The notes under the pieces: generated by a model
Told to the model about the DNA's origin: nothing
The model's input: the letters and a program-made list of their open reading frames with translations, nothing else
Database searches by the model: none
Source of the DNA: Martensiomyces pterosporus
Taxonomy: Eukaryota; Kickxellomycota; Kickxellomycetes; Kickxellales; Kickxellaceae
Direction of reading: 5' to 3'
NCBI GenBank assembly: GCA_025201845.1
Contig: MU604057.1
Location: 13,502 to 42,710, forward strand
DNA length: 29,209 bases
Shown here: positions 1-8,852 of the stretch, piece by piece
Position numbering within the stretch: position 1 is the stretch's first letter
Layout of the letters: every line of letters begins with the position of its first letter
Made by a program: the position numbers and the translations under genes

Positions 1-95
1 CTGGTGCGTCAACATGTGCAGCCCTCAATCGCTTTGGCTGCATATCATTCCTATACTCAAAACAGTTCACCAAACGTGCCGCTAATCCGCAGATT
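1..95. repeat. Left copy of a 95-bp perfect inverted repeat
   Basis: These 95 bases are the exact reverse complement of 28959-29053. The match starts at the first base of the window, so the repeat may continue beyond it; it stops at base 95, where the two flanks diverge. No coding sense is evident. A dispersed repeat at which the assembly broke is the simplest reading; terminal repeats of one 29-kb element is less likely because the interior holds ordinary single-copy genes. Confidence 0.9.
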
Positions 96-730
96 CAGGT
101 GAGTCTGCCTCTGCTGAACAAAAGTCGAGAGCAAAAGACACGTTCATTCAGCAATACGCAGTGCTGTGCATTCAAGGCGTAGATTCATTTGGTTGCACGC
201 CGCGGCCATCCTTGCTTAAGGGATCGGCGCGCAATGTCCGCTTATCTGGCTTGTATGATGCTGTATGTGCGGCATTTGCTATTGATTGATATTTCCAAGT
301 ACGGTGTTGTTATGTTAGATGGACGGCAGGAACCTTCCGCATATATCGCTGCTATGCCGCAGACATTCGCCGCACTGAGCACGAAGGAACAAACGGAAGA
401 GGCATCTCTGGCCAAATAGCCACAGCTTCTGCGGACATGCGTGAAAGCCGTTGGCAAGAACCAGCGTCTTCCGGCTCTCAGTGTGGTCTACGGATTTTCT
501 GAGTTTGCTAGCGCCGCGAGTGGCAGCAGGTAAATCCCCGCTGATTCCTTGGAGTGTACACGGGAAGCGGGTCAAAATCAGCGTTTTTTGGGGGGGCGAC
601 GGAGCAGGTGGGAGCGGTGGACACCGTGTGCAAAAGCCCAAAGAAAAACCAAAACACAAGCATATAAATCCGGAATATACCAGGAACCCCTCCTGCGTTG
701 CTCTGCAGCCTGGAATTTGCTGCTATTGCG

Positions 731-736
731 CACGTG
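731..736. promoter_or_regulatory. CACGTG E-box, distal
   Basis: A CACGTG palindrome followed by TG lies 726 bases upstream of the phosphatase start codon. In budding yeast the phosphate regulator Pho4 binds CACGTG upstream of phosphatase genes. The motif is seen; its use here is inference. Confidence 0.25.
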
Positions 737-899
737 TGACTACATCGCTTGGACTATTCGACACAGATGCACGCCTGCTTTCGGGGAGTCGGCCTGAGGC
801 AAGCAAGCAAGGCATTTGCCTCCGCTTTCAGGGAGCAGCGAGTGGATTTTAACAGGGTGTCTCCTTTTTGGAAAATTCTGAATCGAAGGATCCGGTTCC

Positions 900-905
900 C
901 ACGTG
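900..905. promoter_or_regulatory. CACGTG E-box, proximal
   Basis: A second CACGTG with the same TG extension as the one at 731, 557 bases upstream of the phosphatase start codon. Two copies of one extended motif before a phosphatase gene suggest phosphate-responsive bHLH control, but a six-base palindrome also occurs by chance. Confidence 0.25.
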
Positions 906-1316
906 TGCGACTGCTTCGATATGAGGCGGTTGCAGGCGGGCGATGCATCGCATAGCACACCGCATTCACCCCCGTATGTAGCAAGCAGCACGCATGCTGC
1001 TTACTGGACGGTGCAACGACGTGTCTCAATACGCTGCAGAGAGTAGATGTTTGCTGTTCTGTTTGCGGGCATGATTTACACGCCATTTGGAACCCCTCTT
1101 CCTCGACATGCAGGCGAGCGAGCATTTCAACCACCTGGCCTTTTGACTAGCAGCTGCAGTGCAGCCAGAGGGGCCTAGTGCGAGGAAACACGGGAAAATA
1201 AGGAGAAGCCGACGCCTCTGCCTCCTGCCACAACCAGCCTGGCAGCAGCAAGTGCACCTGTGCTGAAAGGCGGGTGTATTCTGAGAGCACCTTTGTCGCT
1301 TGTGTTTAGATTTCGG

Positions 1317-1324
1317 TATAAAAA
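1317..1324 (+). promoter_or_regulatory. TATA-like element of the alkaline phosphatase gene
   Basis: TATAAAAA lies about 137 bases before the start codon, within the usual spacing of a fungal TATA box and its downstream start sites. It fits the strong codon bias of the gene, which suggests high expression. Confidence 0.4.
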
Positions 1325-1456
1325 CGACAACGTTGGCGATGCCGAAATGCGGACTTGTAGTGCTTGCTAACGCTTTGACATAATTGCCTCTCTCTCGGCC
1401 CCTTAATTCTTAATAAACACACACCAGCCCTCCTTCCCCGCTCATACATCGCCACA

Positions 1457-3031
1457 ATGAAGATTTCTGTTATTTCTGCCCTCTCGATTGCGCTCGCTGC
1501 TGTCAGCGCAGCCCCCACCGAGAACTGCAACGGCGTGAAGGGTGGCAAGAAGAACCTCATCATGATGATTTCCGATGGCTTTGGTGTTGCCTCCGAGACA
1601 ATGGCTCGCGAGTACGCCCAGCAGATCGACCGCAAGCCCTACCAGTGGCTCAGCACCCTCGACGAGCTCCTTGTCGGCACTTCCCGCACAAAGTCCTCTG
1701 ACACTCTCGTCACCGATTCCGCCGCCGGCGCCACTGCCTTCAGCTGCGCCAAGAAGAGCTACAACGGCGCCATTGGTGTTACTGACGACGAGAAGCCCTG
1801 TGGTACCGTCCTTGAGGCCGCCAAGCTCAAGGGATACACCACCGCCCTTGTCAGCACCGCCCGCATCACCCACGCTACCCCCGCCTCCTTTGCCGCGCAC
1901 GTCGTCGACCGCGACATGGAGGGTCTCATTGCCCAGCAGCTGATTGGAAACAACACCCTCAACAACAAGGTCGACCTCATGTTTGGCGGCGGCATCTGCT
2001 TCTTCCAGCCCAACACCACCAAGACCAGCTGCCGTACCGACACCCTCAACGCGTGGGAGCTGGCCAAGAGCAAGGGATACAACGCCTTTGACAACAGGGC
2101 TGCCTTCGATGCCCTCAAGCCCAACACCAAGCTCCCCACCCTTGGTCTGTTCACCCCTGACCACATGTCGTACGAGATTGACCGCAACCCCAAGGTCGAG
2201 CCATCTCTCGCCGAGATGACCATCAAGGCCCTGGAGATCCTCAGCGAGAACACCAAGAACACCAAGGAGGGCTTCTTCATCATGATCGAGGGTGCCCGCA
2301 TTGACATGGCTGGCCACGACAACGACCCCGCTGCCCACCTCCACGACATCTTCCAGTACTGGGAGACCGTCACTGCTGTGCGCAAGTACATTGACAGCCA
2401 CCCCGACACCACCATGATTGGCACCTCCGACCACGAGACTGGCGGCCTTACCCTCGCCATCGACCCCGAGTACGTCTGGTACCCCAAGATCCTCCAGCCC
2501 GTCAAGAAGTCGGCTGAGGTCATCTGCCCCGAGATCAAGAAGGTCGCCACCGACAAGCGCAAGGAGTTCATCCAAAAGACTGTCATTCCCAACTACCTCG
2601 GCATCGCCAACGTCACTGATGCCGATGTCACCAGCATCCTCAACGCCGTTGCCAAGGGCTCCACCGACTGCAAGCACGCCGTCGGCCATGTCGTCTCCAA
2701 CCTTGCCCACATTGGCTGGACCACTGGTGGCCACACTGGTGTCGATGTCGGCCTTTATGCTTACGGCCGTGGCACCAAGAAGCTGCGTGGTAACTACGAG
2801 AACACCCAGGTTGGCGAGTTCCTGAAGAACTTCCTCGAGGTCGACCTTGACCCTGTCACCAAGAGCCTTGCCAAGGAGAACACCCACCAGCCTGGCTTCA
2901 AGTGGACGCGTGCTCCTCCCTCGATCATCACTCGCCGCGATCTTGGCAGCGAGGGCGAGGACGTTGACGTTGACCTTGCCGCTTACCATGACCAGATCGA
3001 CTCTTACCACCCCCGCGGCCACCACCACTAA
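1457..3031 (+). CDS. Secreted alkaline phosphatase
   Basis: A 524-residue metal-dependent phosphomonoesterase of the alkaline phosphatase superfamily. Residues 1-19 form a cleavable signal peptide ending VSA-A. The metal ligand Asp40 sits in MISDGFG; the nucleophile Ser88 is in VTDSAAGATAF; His139 and Thr141 follow in ITHATPASF; Glu278, Asp283 and His287 lie in EGARIDMAGHD; Asp325-His326 in TSDHETGG; and His426 in TTGGHTGVD. All expected catalytic and metal residues are therefore present. N-glycosylation sequons occur near residues 165, 186 and 385. The yeast vacuolar enzyme Pho8 has an uncleaved N-terminal membrane anchor, so this protein is more likely secreted. The tail is acidic and then His-rich (ends HPRGHHH). 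Codon use is strongly biased to C-ending codons, implying high expression. No intron. It converges on the homeodomain gene with 96 bases between the stop codons. Confidence 0.95.
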   Translation: MKISVISALSIALAAVSAAPTENCNGVKGGKKNLIMMISDGFGVASETMAREYAQQIDRKPYQWLSTLDELLVGTSRTKSSDTLVTDSAAGATAFSCAKKSYNGAIGVTDDEKPCGTVLEAAKLKGYTTALVSTARITHATPASFAAHVVDRDMEGLIAQQLIGNNTLNNKVDLMFGGGICFFQPNTTKTSCRTDTLNAWELAKSKGYNAFDNRAAFDALKPNTKLPTLGLFTPDHMSYEIDRNPKVEPSLAEMTIKALEILSENTKNTKEGFFIMIEGARIDMAGHDNDPAAHLHDIFQYWETVTAVRKYIDSHPDTTMIGTSDHETGGLTLAIDPEYVWYPKILQPVKKSAEVICPEIKKVATDKRKEFIQKTVIPNYLGIANVTDADVTSILNAVAKGSTDCKHAVGHVVSNLAHIGWTTGGHTGVDVGLYAYGRGTKKLRGNYENTQVGEFLKNFLEVDLDPVTKSLAKENTHQPGFKWTRAPPSIITRRDLGSEGEDVDVDLAAYHDQIDSYHPRGHHH

Positions 3032-3127
3032 GCCGCTTCTGTTGGTCTAGGTGTTTTGTATCTCTGATTTACAATTCGAAAGCATAACCACAACCTGTCT
3101 ATTTATAAACATACAAACATTTATTTG

Positions 3128-4183
3128 CTAGCCTTTTGGCCGCTTTGAAGAGGACCCACGCTTGATGGTGCCGGTGAGTTTGCGGCGACGAACGTTGCAG
3201 AGCCAGTTCTTCAGCTGCATTTTGGAAAGGCCCGTGTCCCTCATCAGAATCCGCTTTTCATCCGCTGAGGGGTAAGGATTTGTAGCGTGCTGGCTTAGCC
3301 ACCCGTACAGGATTCTGTTGATCTCGCCGTTGTATCCCTTTGAGCCTCCCTTGCTCTGGTCCTCGCTGTCGCTGGACGACTCGCTCCGACTTTTATTTCT
3401 CAGCGATGAAGTCAGAATGCCTTCGCTTTCAGTTTCCATTTGGGAGATGGCATCGGGAGATATGTAAGTGACGCATACTCCGTTTTCCTGAGTAGGCAAG
3501 TGGCATTCCCCGTGTTGTCTAGCCTCATAGTCATAGCCTGGAGGTGTTTGCCGTACAGGGTGTATTTCAACCATCAACGGAAAACAAGAGCCATTGCTGC
3601 TGCTACCTGCCACTACTGTTGGCTGGTTAAAAGGCGATGAAAACGTAGGACTCCTTGGCGAAACAAGACCAGCAGCTCCAAACAAGTTGTTTGGGTGTAG
3701 CTGCACAGCAAAGTTGCCTGGTGGCGACAGAATTCCAGGATTAGACGGCCTCTGCTGCAAGGGCAAAAGAAGCGGCAGATGCTGGCTGTTCAACGCCTGT
3801 GGCATATCAGACAAGATTGGCGAAAGTGCGCTTGGTTCCATGGCAGGTAGAGCGATGTCATTGACTACTGCACCCCGGTGCAAGTTTAATATGGTGTTTT
3901 GCAAATTGGAGATGTCAAAACTCTGGTCGATACTTTGAAACCCGACAAACTGGGGTAGAATGCTTTGAGACAACAGCTGAGGCTGAGGCTGAGGCTGGTG
4001 CTGCTGATGGAGAACCAAAATGTCACCAGTATTGGTGCAAGCGTCACCGCTTTGTGTGGCTAGCAACATGCTTCGTTGTGAATCCTGTGCCATGCTAGCC
4101 CAGCTTTGCTGGTCGTAAATAGCAGCCACATCAGCGGTGGTGATTGAATACAGTGGCAGCGGTGTTTCGGGGTTAGAACTCAT
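3128..4183 (-). CDS. TALE-type homeodomain transcription factor
   Basis: A 351-residue protein with a C-terminal homeodomain at about residues 281-336. It carries the TALE/homeobox-KN features: NPYPS in the extended first loop and a recognition helix NWLCNVRRRKL. Trp48, Asn51 and Arg53 of the homeodomain consensus are kept, but the usual Phe49 is Leu and position 50, often Ile in TALE proteins, is Cys. Basic residues follow (about 339-351). The N-terminal 270 residues are low complexity: a Gln/Pro stretch near residues 60-72, Pro/Leu/Asn-rich segments and an acidic Ser-rich linker (SESSSDSEDQ). This suggests a DNA-binding regulator with an activation-type region. No intron is needed. Its target and any link to mating type or differentiation cannot be read from the sequence. 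Confidence 0.88.
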   Translation of the reverse strand: MSSNPETPLPLYSITTADVAAIYDQQSWASMAQDSQRSMLLATQSGDACTNTGDILVLHQQHQPQPQPQLLSQSILPQFVGFQSIDQSFDISNLQNTILNLHRGAVVNDIALPAMEPSALSPILSDMPQALNSQHLPLLLPLQQRPSNPGILSPPGNFAVQLHPNNLFGAAGLVSPRSPTFSSPFNQPTVVAGSSSNGSCFPLMVEIHPVRQTPPGYDYEARQHGECHLPTQENGVCVTYISPDAISQMETESEGILTSSLRNKSRSESSSDSEDQSKGGSKGYNGEINRILYGWLSQHATNPYPSADEKRILMRDTGLSKMQLKNWLCNVRRRKLTGTIKRGSSSKRPKG

Positions 4184-5318
4184 AGATGCGAGGCAAAAAT
4201 AACAAGTTTACAGCAAAGTGAAAATGAAACTTGCTGGACATGGTGAGTGAAATGAACGGACTTGCATATTTATATCTACATGTGGGTGCCATGGTAGAAC
4301 AGAATACACTAACCCCACCCCGTCGTTCCCCTCTTGCTCCGCATTCGTGCTGAGTGTGCACCTTTTTCCCTCAGCCTCTGATTCTCTTTTTAAAAATATG
4401 CATTCACGCCTGTGCTCCACTTTCTAGAAGATGTCTCTTAGACCACATTTCTCGCCTTACTATCTCAGGTCAATGTGTAATGATAAACTGATATCCTATT
4501 GTCGCTCCATGCAACGCGTCCCATGAATAGATAGACAACTGCGATCAAAAAGAATGCCTGCGGCTACTTGTATCCGAGGGGGAAAGAAAAGACAAAACAA
4601 AAAGGGCGCAGGTGCTGCAGCGCCATTGCGTTTTCCTGGAATGCTGATCTTGCTGCCAACGTGCGGTGAATGAAATATGATAATAAAATATATATAGGGT
4701 GCATCTGGGATGCTCGAAAGAACGTCTTTCCCTTTTTGGTGCTGCTTAGTAGCCAGTGCTGCCATGCTATCCAATTTCCAATACCGTTGCGCACGCCCTG
4801 TCTCTTGCTTTGACGCAATACACATGACCTTCATTGTGAAATCTTTCCCAGTATCATACACAGCTGTGTACTATGCCAATTCGATCTCGTGAGCGTCTCT
4901 CACCGTTCGGAGACAAACCAAATGGTGTCATACTAATGTTACCAGGCTGTACATGTCTGCGGATCGCACACAGGCAATTGCCGCGCTTTTTCTTTTTACC
5001 TTTGTACATATTGCTGCATTCGTTAATTCGGCCAACACAAAGCATGCCGTACAATGAGAACGATTGTGAACTGCTGCTTTACAAACGGAATTCGATGCCC
5101 ACGGCCCCGCTATATGCATTCACACATCCAAAGCTGGGCGTGATCATCTGTGCGCCGACGTTCACAGTTGATGGCCCCGTACAAAAGCAAGGCGCTATCG
5201 CCGCATCTGCACACCTGGTGGCACATTGAATTGACAACAGCTACAGCCTCGCCAGAAAGGGGTCGCACTGTCTTTTCAGAGCAAAGCAAAAAAAAGATAG
5301 CAGCAGGTGGCAAAAAGT
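4184..5318. other. Intergenic region between the homeodomain gene and tRNA-iMet
   Basis: About 1.1 kb without a convincing gene. The part next to 4184 is presumably the 5' leader and promoter of the homeodomain gene (minus strand). Short open frames on both strands lack codon bias and similarity to anything I recognise. An AT-rich patch with a TATATAT run lies near 4688. Confidence 0.5.
5312..5316 (-). terminator. Pol III terminator of the minus-strand tRNA-iMet
   Basis: On the minus strand the tRNA 3' end is followed after two bases (AC) by T5, the standard RNA polymerase III stop. The identical tRNA at 8774 has the same AC spacer before its T run. Confidence 0.8.
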
Positions 5319-5389
5319 AGCACCACCAAGTTTCGATCTTGGGACCTCAGGGTTATGAGCCCTGCGCTCTTCCTCTGAGCTATGGTGCT
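5319..5389 (-). tRNA. Initiator tRNA-Met (CAT), copy 1
   Basis: A 71-nt cloverleaf without intron: 7-bp acceptor AGCACCA/TGGTGCT, D arm GCTC/GAGC, anticodon stem CAGGG/CCCTG around CTCATAA, and T stem CCAAG/CTTGG around ATCGAAA. Eukaryotic initiator features are present: A1:U72 at the acceptor end, three G:C pairs (GGG/CCC) next to the anticodon loop, and the AUCGAAA T-loop in place of TPsiC. It is identical to the tRNA at 8774-8844 and lies in the opposite orientation. Confidence 0.97.
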
Positions 5390-6113
5390 ATTGCTAACTG
5401 ACCTGGTTGGTCACTCTGATTTTCGGAGTGGAAAATATATCTAGTCATACAGACAATTCATAGAAGCAGAGATCCCTCCTAATCCATTGTGCTCTTCCCC
5501 AGAGGCAGCCATGTGTCTGATCATGAAGTAGCTCAGACTGACAGTCTATTCAACAACATGCAAGTATTGAATCTTCATTCTAGCGCTGACAAATACCTAC
5601 CCACCGACAAGACTAAGGAACCAGTGTAAAAGGCAGCATTTGTCCCTGTCGTTGGACATGAATAAACTGGCCGTCATATCCTGTAGCAAATGGTACTTCC
5701 TATCTCAACATATACACCATAACCTTAAACATTGACAATATGCCCCTGCAATTCTGAGGCTGCACTGACAAATCCGTGTGCAGCAGAACAATAGCTGTCG
5801 TAGAGTGGTCGAGGGCATATTGGTATGAAATAGTACCCAGAAGAGGTCCTAGAGAAGCAAGCCAGGGGAAAGTCCCAGAGTCCCATGTGGACGGGACGTA
5901 GACTACTTATATACCCCCGAGGGGTTAGATAATAGGCTCAGAGAGCCAATAGCGGGTTAGAGGGGGAACAATGTCGGGTTCGCTATACGATAATAGCTGT
6001 ATCTCGAAGAGAATCAGGATGCCACAGCATATGGTTAACAACTGTCTATGTGTATGGCTCTAGCTAGAATAGCGACCAAAAAAACTAGGGTGGCCGCTTT
6101 AAACGAGCGCAGT
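5390..6113. mobile_element. Possible LTR remnant or orphan promoter upstream of the tRNA
   Basis: This AT-richer stretch directly upstream of the minus-strand tRNA holds no gene. Read on the minus strand, 5971 down to about 5820 resembles a polymerase II promoter: ATTGG (inverted CCAAT) at 5950-5946, a GGCTC-AGA-GAGCC hairpin at 5947-5935, a CCCCTCGGGG palindrome, TATATAAG at 5913-5906, and then two tandem copies of TGGGACT. Fungal LTR retrotransposons of the Ty1 and Ty3 types insert just upstream of tRNA genes, so a decayed solo LTR is plausible. I could not find its ends or a target-site duplication. An uncharacterised transcript start is the alternative. Confidence 0.3.
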
Positions 6114-7259
6114 CTATCCGAGAACACGCATGGCCATCTCAAACCCAATGAAGGTGGCAGCGTTGGCTGGAGCAGCCCTGAGCAGGCAAGGCGCAATTCC
6201 ACGGAAGAAGCCCTTGAATCCCTCGTGCTTCAAGATCTTCTTGGCACAGTCAACAGAACCATTGTACTTGCGTCCCTCGCCAGCGAAGCCATCAGTCTGG
6301 ATCTTGCTCTTAATGACATCGATCGGGTAAGAGGTGAGCCACATGGCGAAACCAGCTGCAGCGCCGTAGAGGCAGACAAGCCCCGACGAAAGCTCAGAAC
6401 GCGACTTTCCAGTCTGACCAATGGTGCGCTGGACAAGGGCTTCGTAGGCAAGGAAATACATTCCATAGCCGTTGAACTCACGGATGATGGTTGGGACCTG
6501 GCCCTTGTAAATTCCGCTCCAGCCAAAGTTGCGGTAGATATGGCCGATGCAGTCAAGTGGACCCTTATACTGGGCAGCAGTGCCCGCGGTCTGAACCTGC
6601 AGCCGAACCCTAATGTGCTCAACAGGACCGGAAACGATGCTATTAGCGATGCCCGCTGTGGCACCAGCAATATAGAGCTGGCTGGGTGTGAAAGAGGGGG
6701 TCTGGCCGCTGGGCGTGCCGTTGATGCGAGAAAATGTGCGCTTCATGTGCTCCATGACAAGGAACTGGATCGAGACACACAAACCGACACCGACGAGGGG
6801 GGTAGTGGTGCCCTTATAAAACCCGCTGAATCCATCGTTCTGGATTGTCTTGCGCACCGCATCCATAGTCCCATTGTACAGCTCGGGTTGGGTTTGCAAG
6901 CGCTACAACAGAAAAAGCATGATGGCATTGAAAAGCATGCATTAGCGATGTGCGTGCAATCTTTGGGCGGTTGTTAATAGGCAGAACGCCCATCTACGTG
7001 TATTACAACTGTGGCTACTTACAACTTTAACGGTATCAAATGGCTACCAGGTAGACTCATGAAAGCGCAAAGAGATGGGCATAATTAGTTTGCAGTATTG
7101 ATAGAGGCGCGCGATTTGACAGAGGTTTTCACAACAGCGACATTTTTGTTGGCCTACCTGTCCAGCAAAGACCTGGGCAATACCACCAACAGAGCCTGCC
7201 AAGCAGTCCTTCACCGCGCGCATAGCACCGCCATCGTTTCCTGGTTCAGCCTGGCTCAT
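6114..7259 (-). CDS. YMC1: Mitochondrial carrier, YMC1/YMC2 type (three exons)
   Basis: A mitochondrial inner-membrane solute carrier (SLC25 family) closest to yeast YMC1/YMC2, which are implicated in amino-acid (glycine, glutamate) transport. The spliced protein is 303 residues. Exon 1 is 7158-7259, exon 2 only 21 nt at 7023-7043, and exon 3 is 6114-6902; the introns (114 and 120 nt) start GTAGGC and GTAAGT and end TAG. The three carrier signatures are PFDTVK (35-40), PVEHIR (134-139) and PIDVIK (234-239), with the usual three repeats of two helices. Glu in the second signature and the tail APANAATFIGFEMAMRVLG are typical of YMC proteins. Without exon 2 the first signature would be missing, which supports the splice model. 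The gene lies upstream of the minus-strand tRNA and shares a strand with ATP15. The substrate is inferred from family only. Confidence 0.9.
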
Positions 7260-7928
7260 TGTTTGCTACCGAGTTCCTCCTGAATTTGCAGCGCCAGTCC
7301 AAGTGTATACTAGTACAAAATAGAGAGAAAAAGCGACGGAAAGAAAAGAGGGCTCCTGGAGTTTTTTTTCTAGTCGCTGGAGCCAGCGCACTTTATGTGG
7401 GGAAAGTGGCCGACTGCCATCCATGTGTGTGGGAACACGGAAGCAGAGCTCTAGCAGTCCTTGTGATTATCGCCACACACCGCTCACGTAGAGGCAGCGA
7501 AATGGTGTGCAAGTCGCTTAGAAAAGAGGCGCAACTGATGGTCCCGCGACAGGCGCAGAAATTCAAAATTGCGCTCTTCGCTTCACCGTGCCACCTGCTG
7601 GCTCTTTCTTAAAAAGACAGGCAAGCGGCATTTTTTTCATTTCTTCCAAAAGCGCATCGGCTAATAAACTACGGCGGCCGTAGCTCAGCTCAGCTCAGCC
7701 CGAGCAGTGGTATCGCACCACGCTTTCGCATCTGCTTGCTATCTGCAGATCAGAGCTGCTACCCAGCTACGTGTGCGCTGCGCCGTATGCAGGTTAGAAA
7801 GGCATGTATTCAATGCGCACTCTTTAGACATCCAAAAGGGCATTCGAAGGTTACAAGAAGCGCATATTTGCCACTGCAAAAAGCAAGGGAGGGCCTGGAA
7901 GAAAAGTATGCGCAGCTAGCACCACAAC
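7260..7928. other. Intergenic region, YMC1 promoter side
   Basis: This holds the minus-strand promoter and leader of the YMC1-type gene and the 3' flank of ATP15. A purine-rich run lies at about 7320-7350, and a GCTCA unit is repeated three times at 7683-7697. The open frames here show no codon bias or recognisable similarity. Confidence 0.5.
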
Positions 7929-8445
7929 TTAGTTCTCGGCCTTGGGGCGGGTCTCGATGATGGGGACAGGGGCAGCAGTGTTGGCCTTGCCGTTCTCCCA
8001 CTTGGCGTATCTGATGTTGACGCCCTCGCGCTTGGCGATCTCGGTCTGGAGCTCAGCCTTGGCGACCCGGCGAAGGGCACGAGCGGCGATGTTGCTGTAC
8101 TGAAGGTAGCTATAAAACAGAATGTGAAATGGACGCAGCAGCAAAGAGAGCACGCTTGTTAGCCTGTGGTCTTGACAAGGGTGCCGTTTGCAAGACTCCT
8201 ACAGCGGGTCTTTCTGTGGGTTTGTGTACAGCCAGCGCTTATATTTTTCCTCTATCTTTCTGCTGAGGCTGTGCCAGTCCGAATGAAAATTGCGCTATTT
8301 TAATCGACCTAGCTGCTGTCCAGCGCGTGGTGATTCCGCCTTGATTTCCTCAGGTTTCCTCTAGCCGATTCCCCAAGCCAAATCCTGCTGGAAATGTGCA
8401 GTGCAGTACTTACTTGATACCGGCGGCTCTCCACGCAAAGGCCAT
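7929..8445 (-). CDS. ATP15: Mitochondrial ATP synthase subunit epsilon (two exons)
   Basis: The epsilon subunit of the F1 central stalk of mitochondrial ATP synthase, which helps hold gamma and delta to the c-ring. Exon 1 is 8414-8445 (32 nt), the intron is 8110-8413 (304 nt, GTAAGT...TAG), and exon 2 is 7929-8109. The spliced protein is 70 residues, close to the family's usual 60-70. It starts MAFAWRAAGINYLQYSNIAA, the conserved N-terminal Trp-Arg-x-Ala-Gly-x-x-Tyr pattern of the family, followed by ARALRRVAKAELQ and a KWENGK segment. As in other fungi there is no cleaved targeting peptide. An unspliced reading of exon 2 alone would lose the invariant N-terminus. The intron is long compared with the two in the neighbouring carrier gene. 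Confidence 0.92.
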
Positions 8446-8773
8446 ATTTATCTTGTGCAAATGAAACCTAAATTTGAGTAAAGGCAGTTATAGAGAAAGA
8501 GTAAAGGCAAGATTTGAATTGCGAGAGCAGAATTGCCCTTGCATCTATTGTTTCTGCCCACACCTACTTCCCTGCCATCGCAGCAGTCGCTGGATTACTG
8601 CCGCTGCTGCCTCTATCGGGCTGCAACTTATCGCTCTGCTAACCACCAATCAGATCAATCACGAGAATTAAAATATCAGATGGCTGCCTGCTGACAGATG
8701 AAGTTTCATACTTGATCCGCTATGTATGTTTCAACCATCGAAATCAGAGGATCCGATTGGATTAGATGTCAAC
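8446..8773. other. Promoter region between ATP15 and the second tRNA-iMet
   Basis: This spacer should hold the minus-strand promoter of ATP15 and the 5' flank of the plus-strand tRNA. I see no clear TATA box and no additional gene in it. Confidence 0.5.
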
Positions 8774-8844
8774 AGCACCATAGCTCAGAGGAAGAGCGCA
8801 GGGCTCATAACCCTGAGGTCCCAAGATCGAAACTTGGTGGTGCT
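8774..8844 (+). tRNA. Initiator tRNA-Met (CAT), copy 2
   Basis: A 71-nt tRNA identical in every base to the one at 5319-5389 but on the other strand. It has the same initiator features: A1:U72, GGG/CCC in the anticodon stem, CTCATAA anticodon loop and ATCGAAA T-loop. Flanks differ from copy 1 on the 5' side, and only the first bases after the 3' end (ACTTTTT) are shared. Confidence 0.97.
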
Positions 8845-8846
8845 AC

Positions 8847-8852
8847 TTTTTT
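8847..8852 (+). terminator. Pol III terminator of the plus-strand tRNA-iMet
   Basis: A T6 run starts two bases after the tRNA 3' end, the standard RNA polymerase III stop signal. Confidence 0.8.

Larger units (their letters stand above)
96..1456. other. Gene-free leader and upstream region of the alkaline phosphatase gene
   Basis: No open frame here resembles a known protein or shows the strong codon bias of the downstream phosphatase gene. The stretch contains a T6G7 run near 585, two identical CACGTGTG motifs (731 and 900) and a TATA-like element at 1317. The last 60 bases before the start codon are pyrimidine-rich with a CACA stretch, typical of a fungal 5' leader. I see no RNA gene or recognisable transposon. 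Confidence 0.6.

Noticed and set aside
1442..3028. A 528-codon open frame antisense to the alkaline phosphatase gene
   Set aside because: It mirrors the phosphatase gene. Strong C-ending codon bias removes stop codons on the opposite strand, and the translated product is a low-complexity Val/Gly/Leu sequence without any domain.
4496..5229. Several 60-120-codon frames on both strands between the homeodomain gene and the tRNA
   Set aside because: They overlap each other, have no codon bias, signal peptide or domain, and are at the length expected by chance.
6048..6977. A 309-codon frame opposite exon 3 of the carrier gene
   Set aside because: The minus strand encodes an unmistakable mitochondrial carrier with conserved signatures; the plus-strand frame has no domain and crosses the intron boundary.
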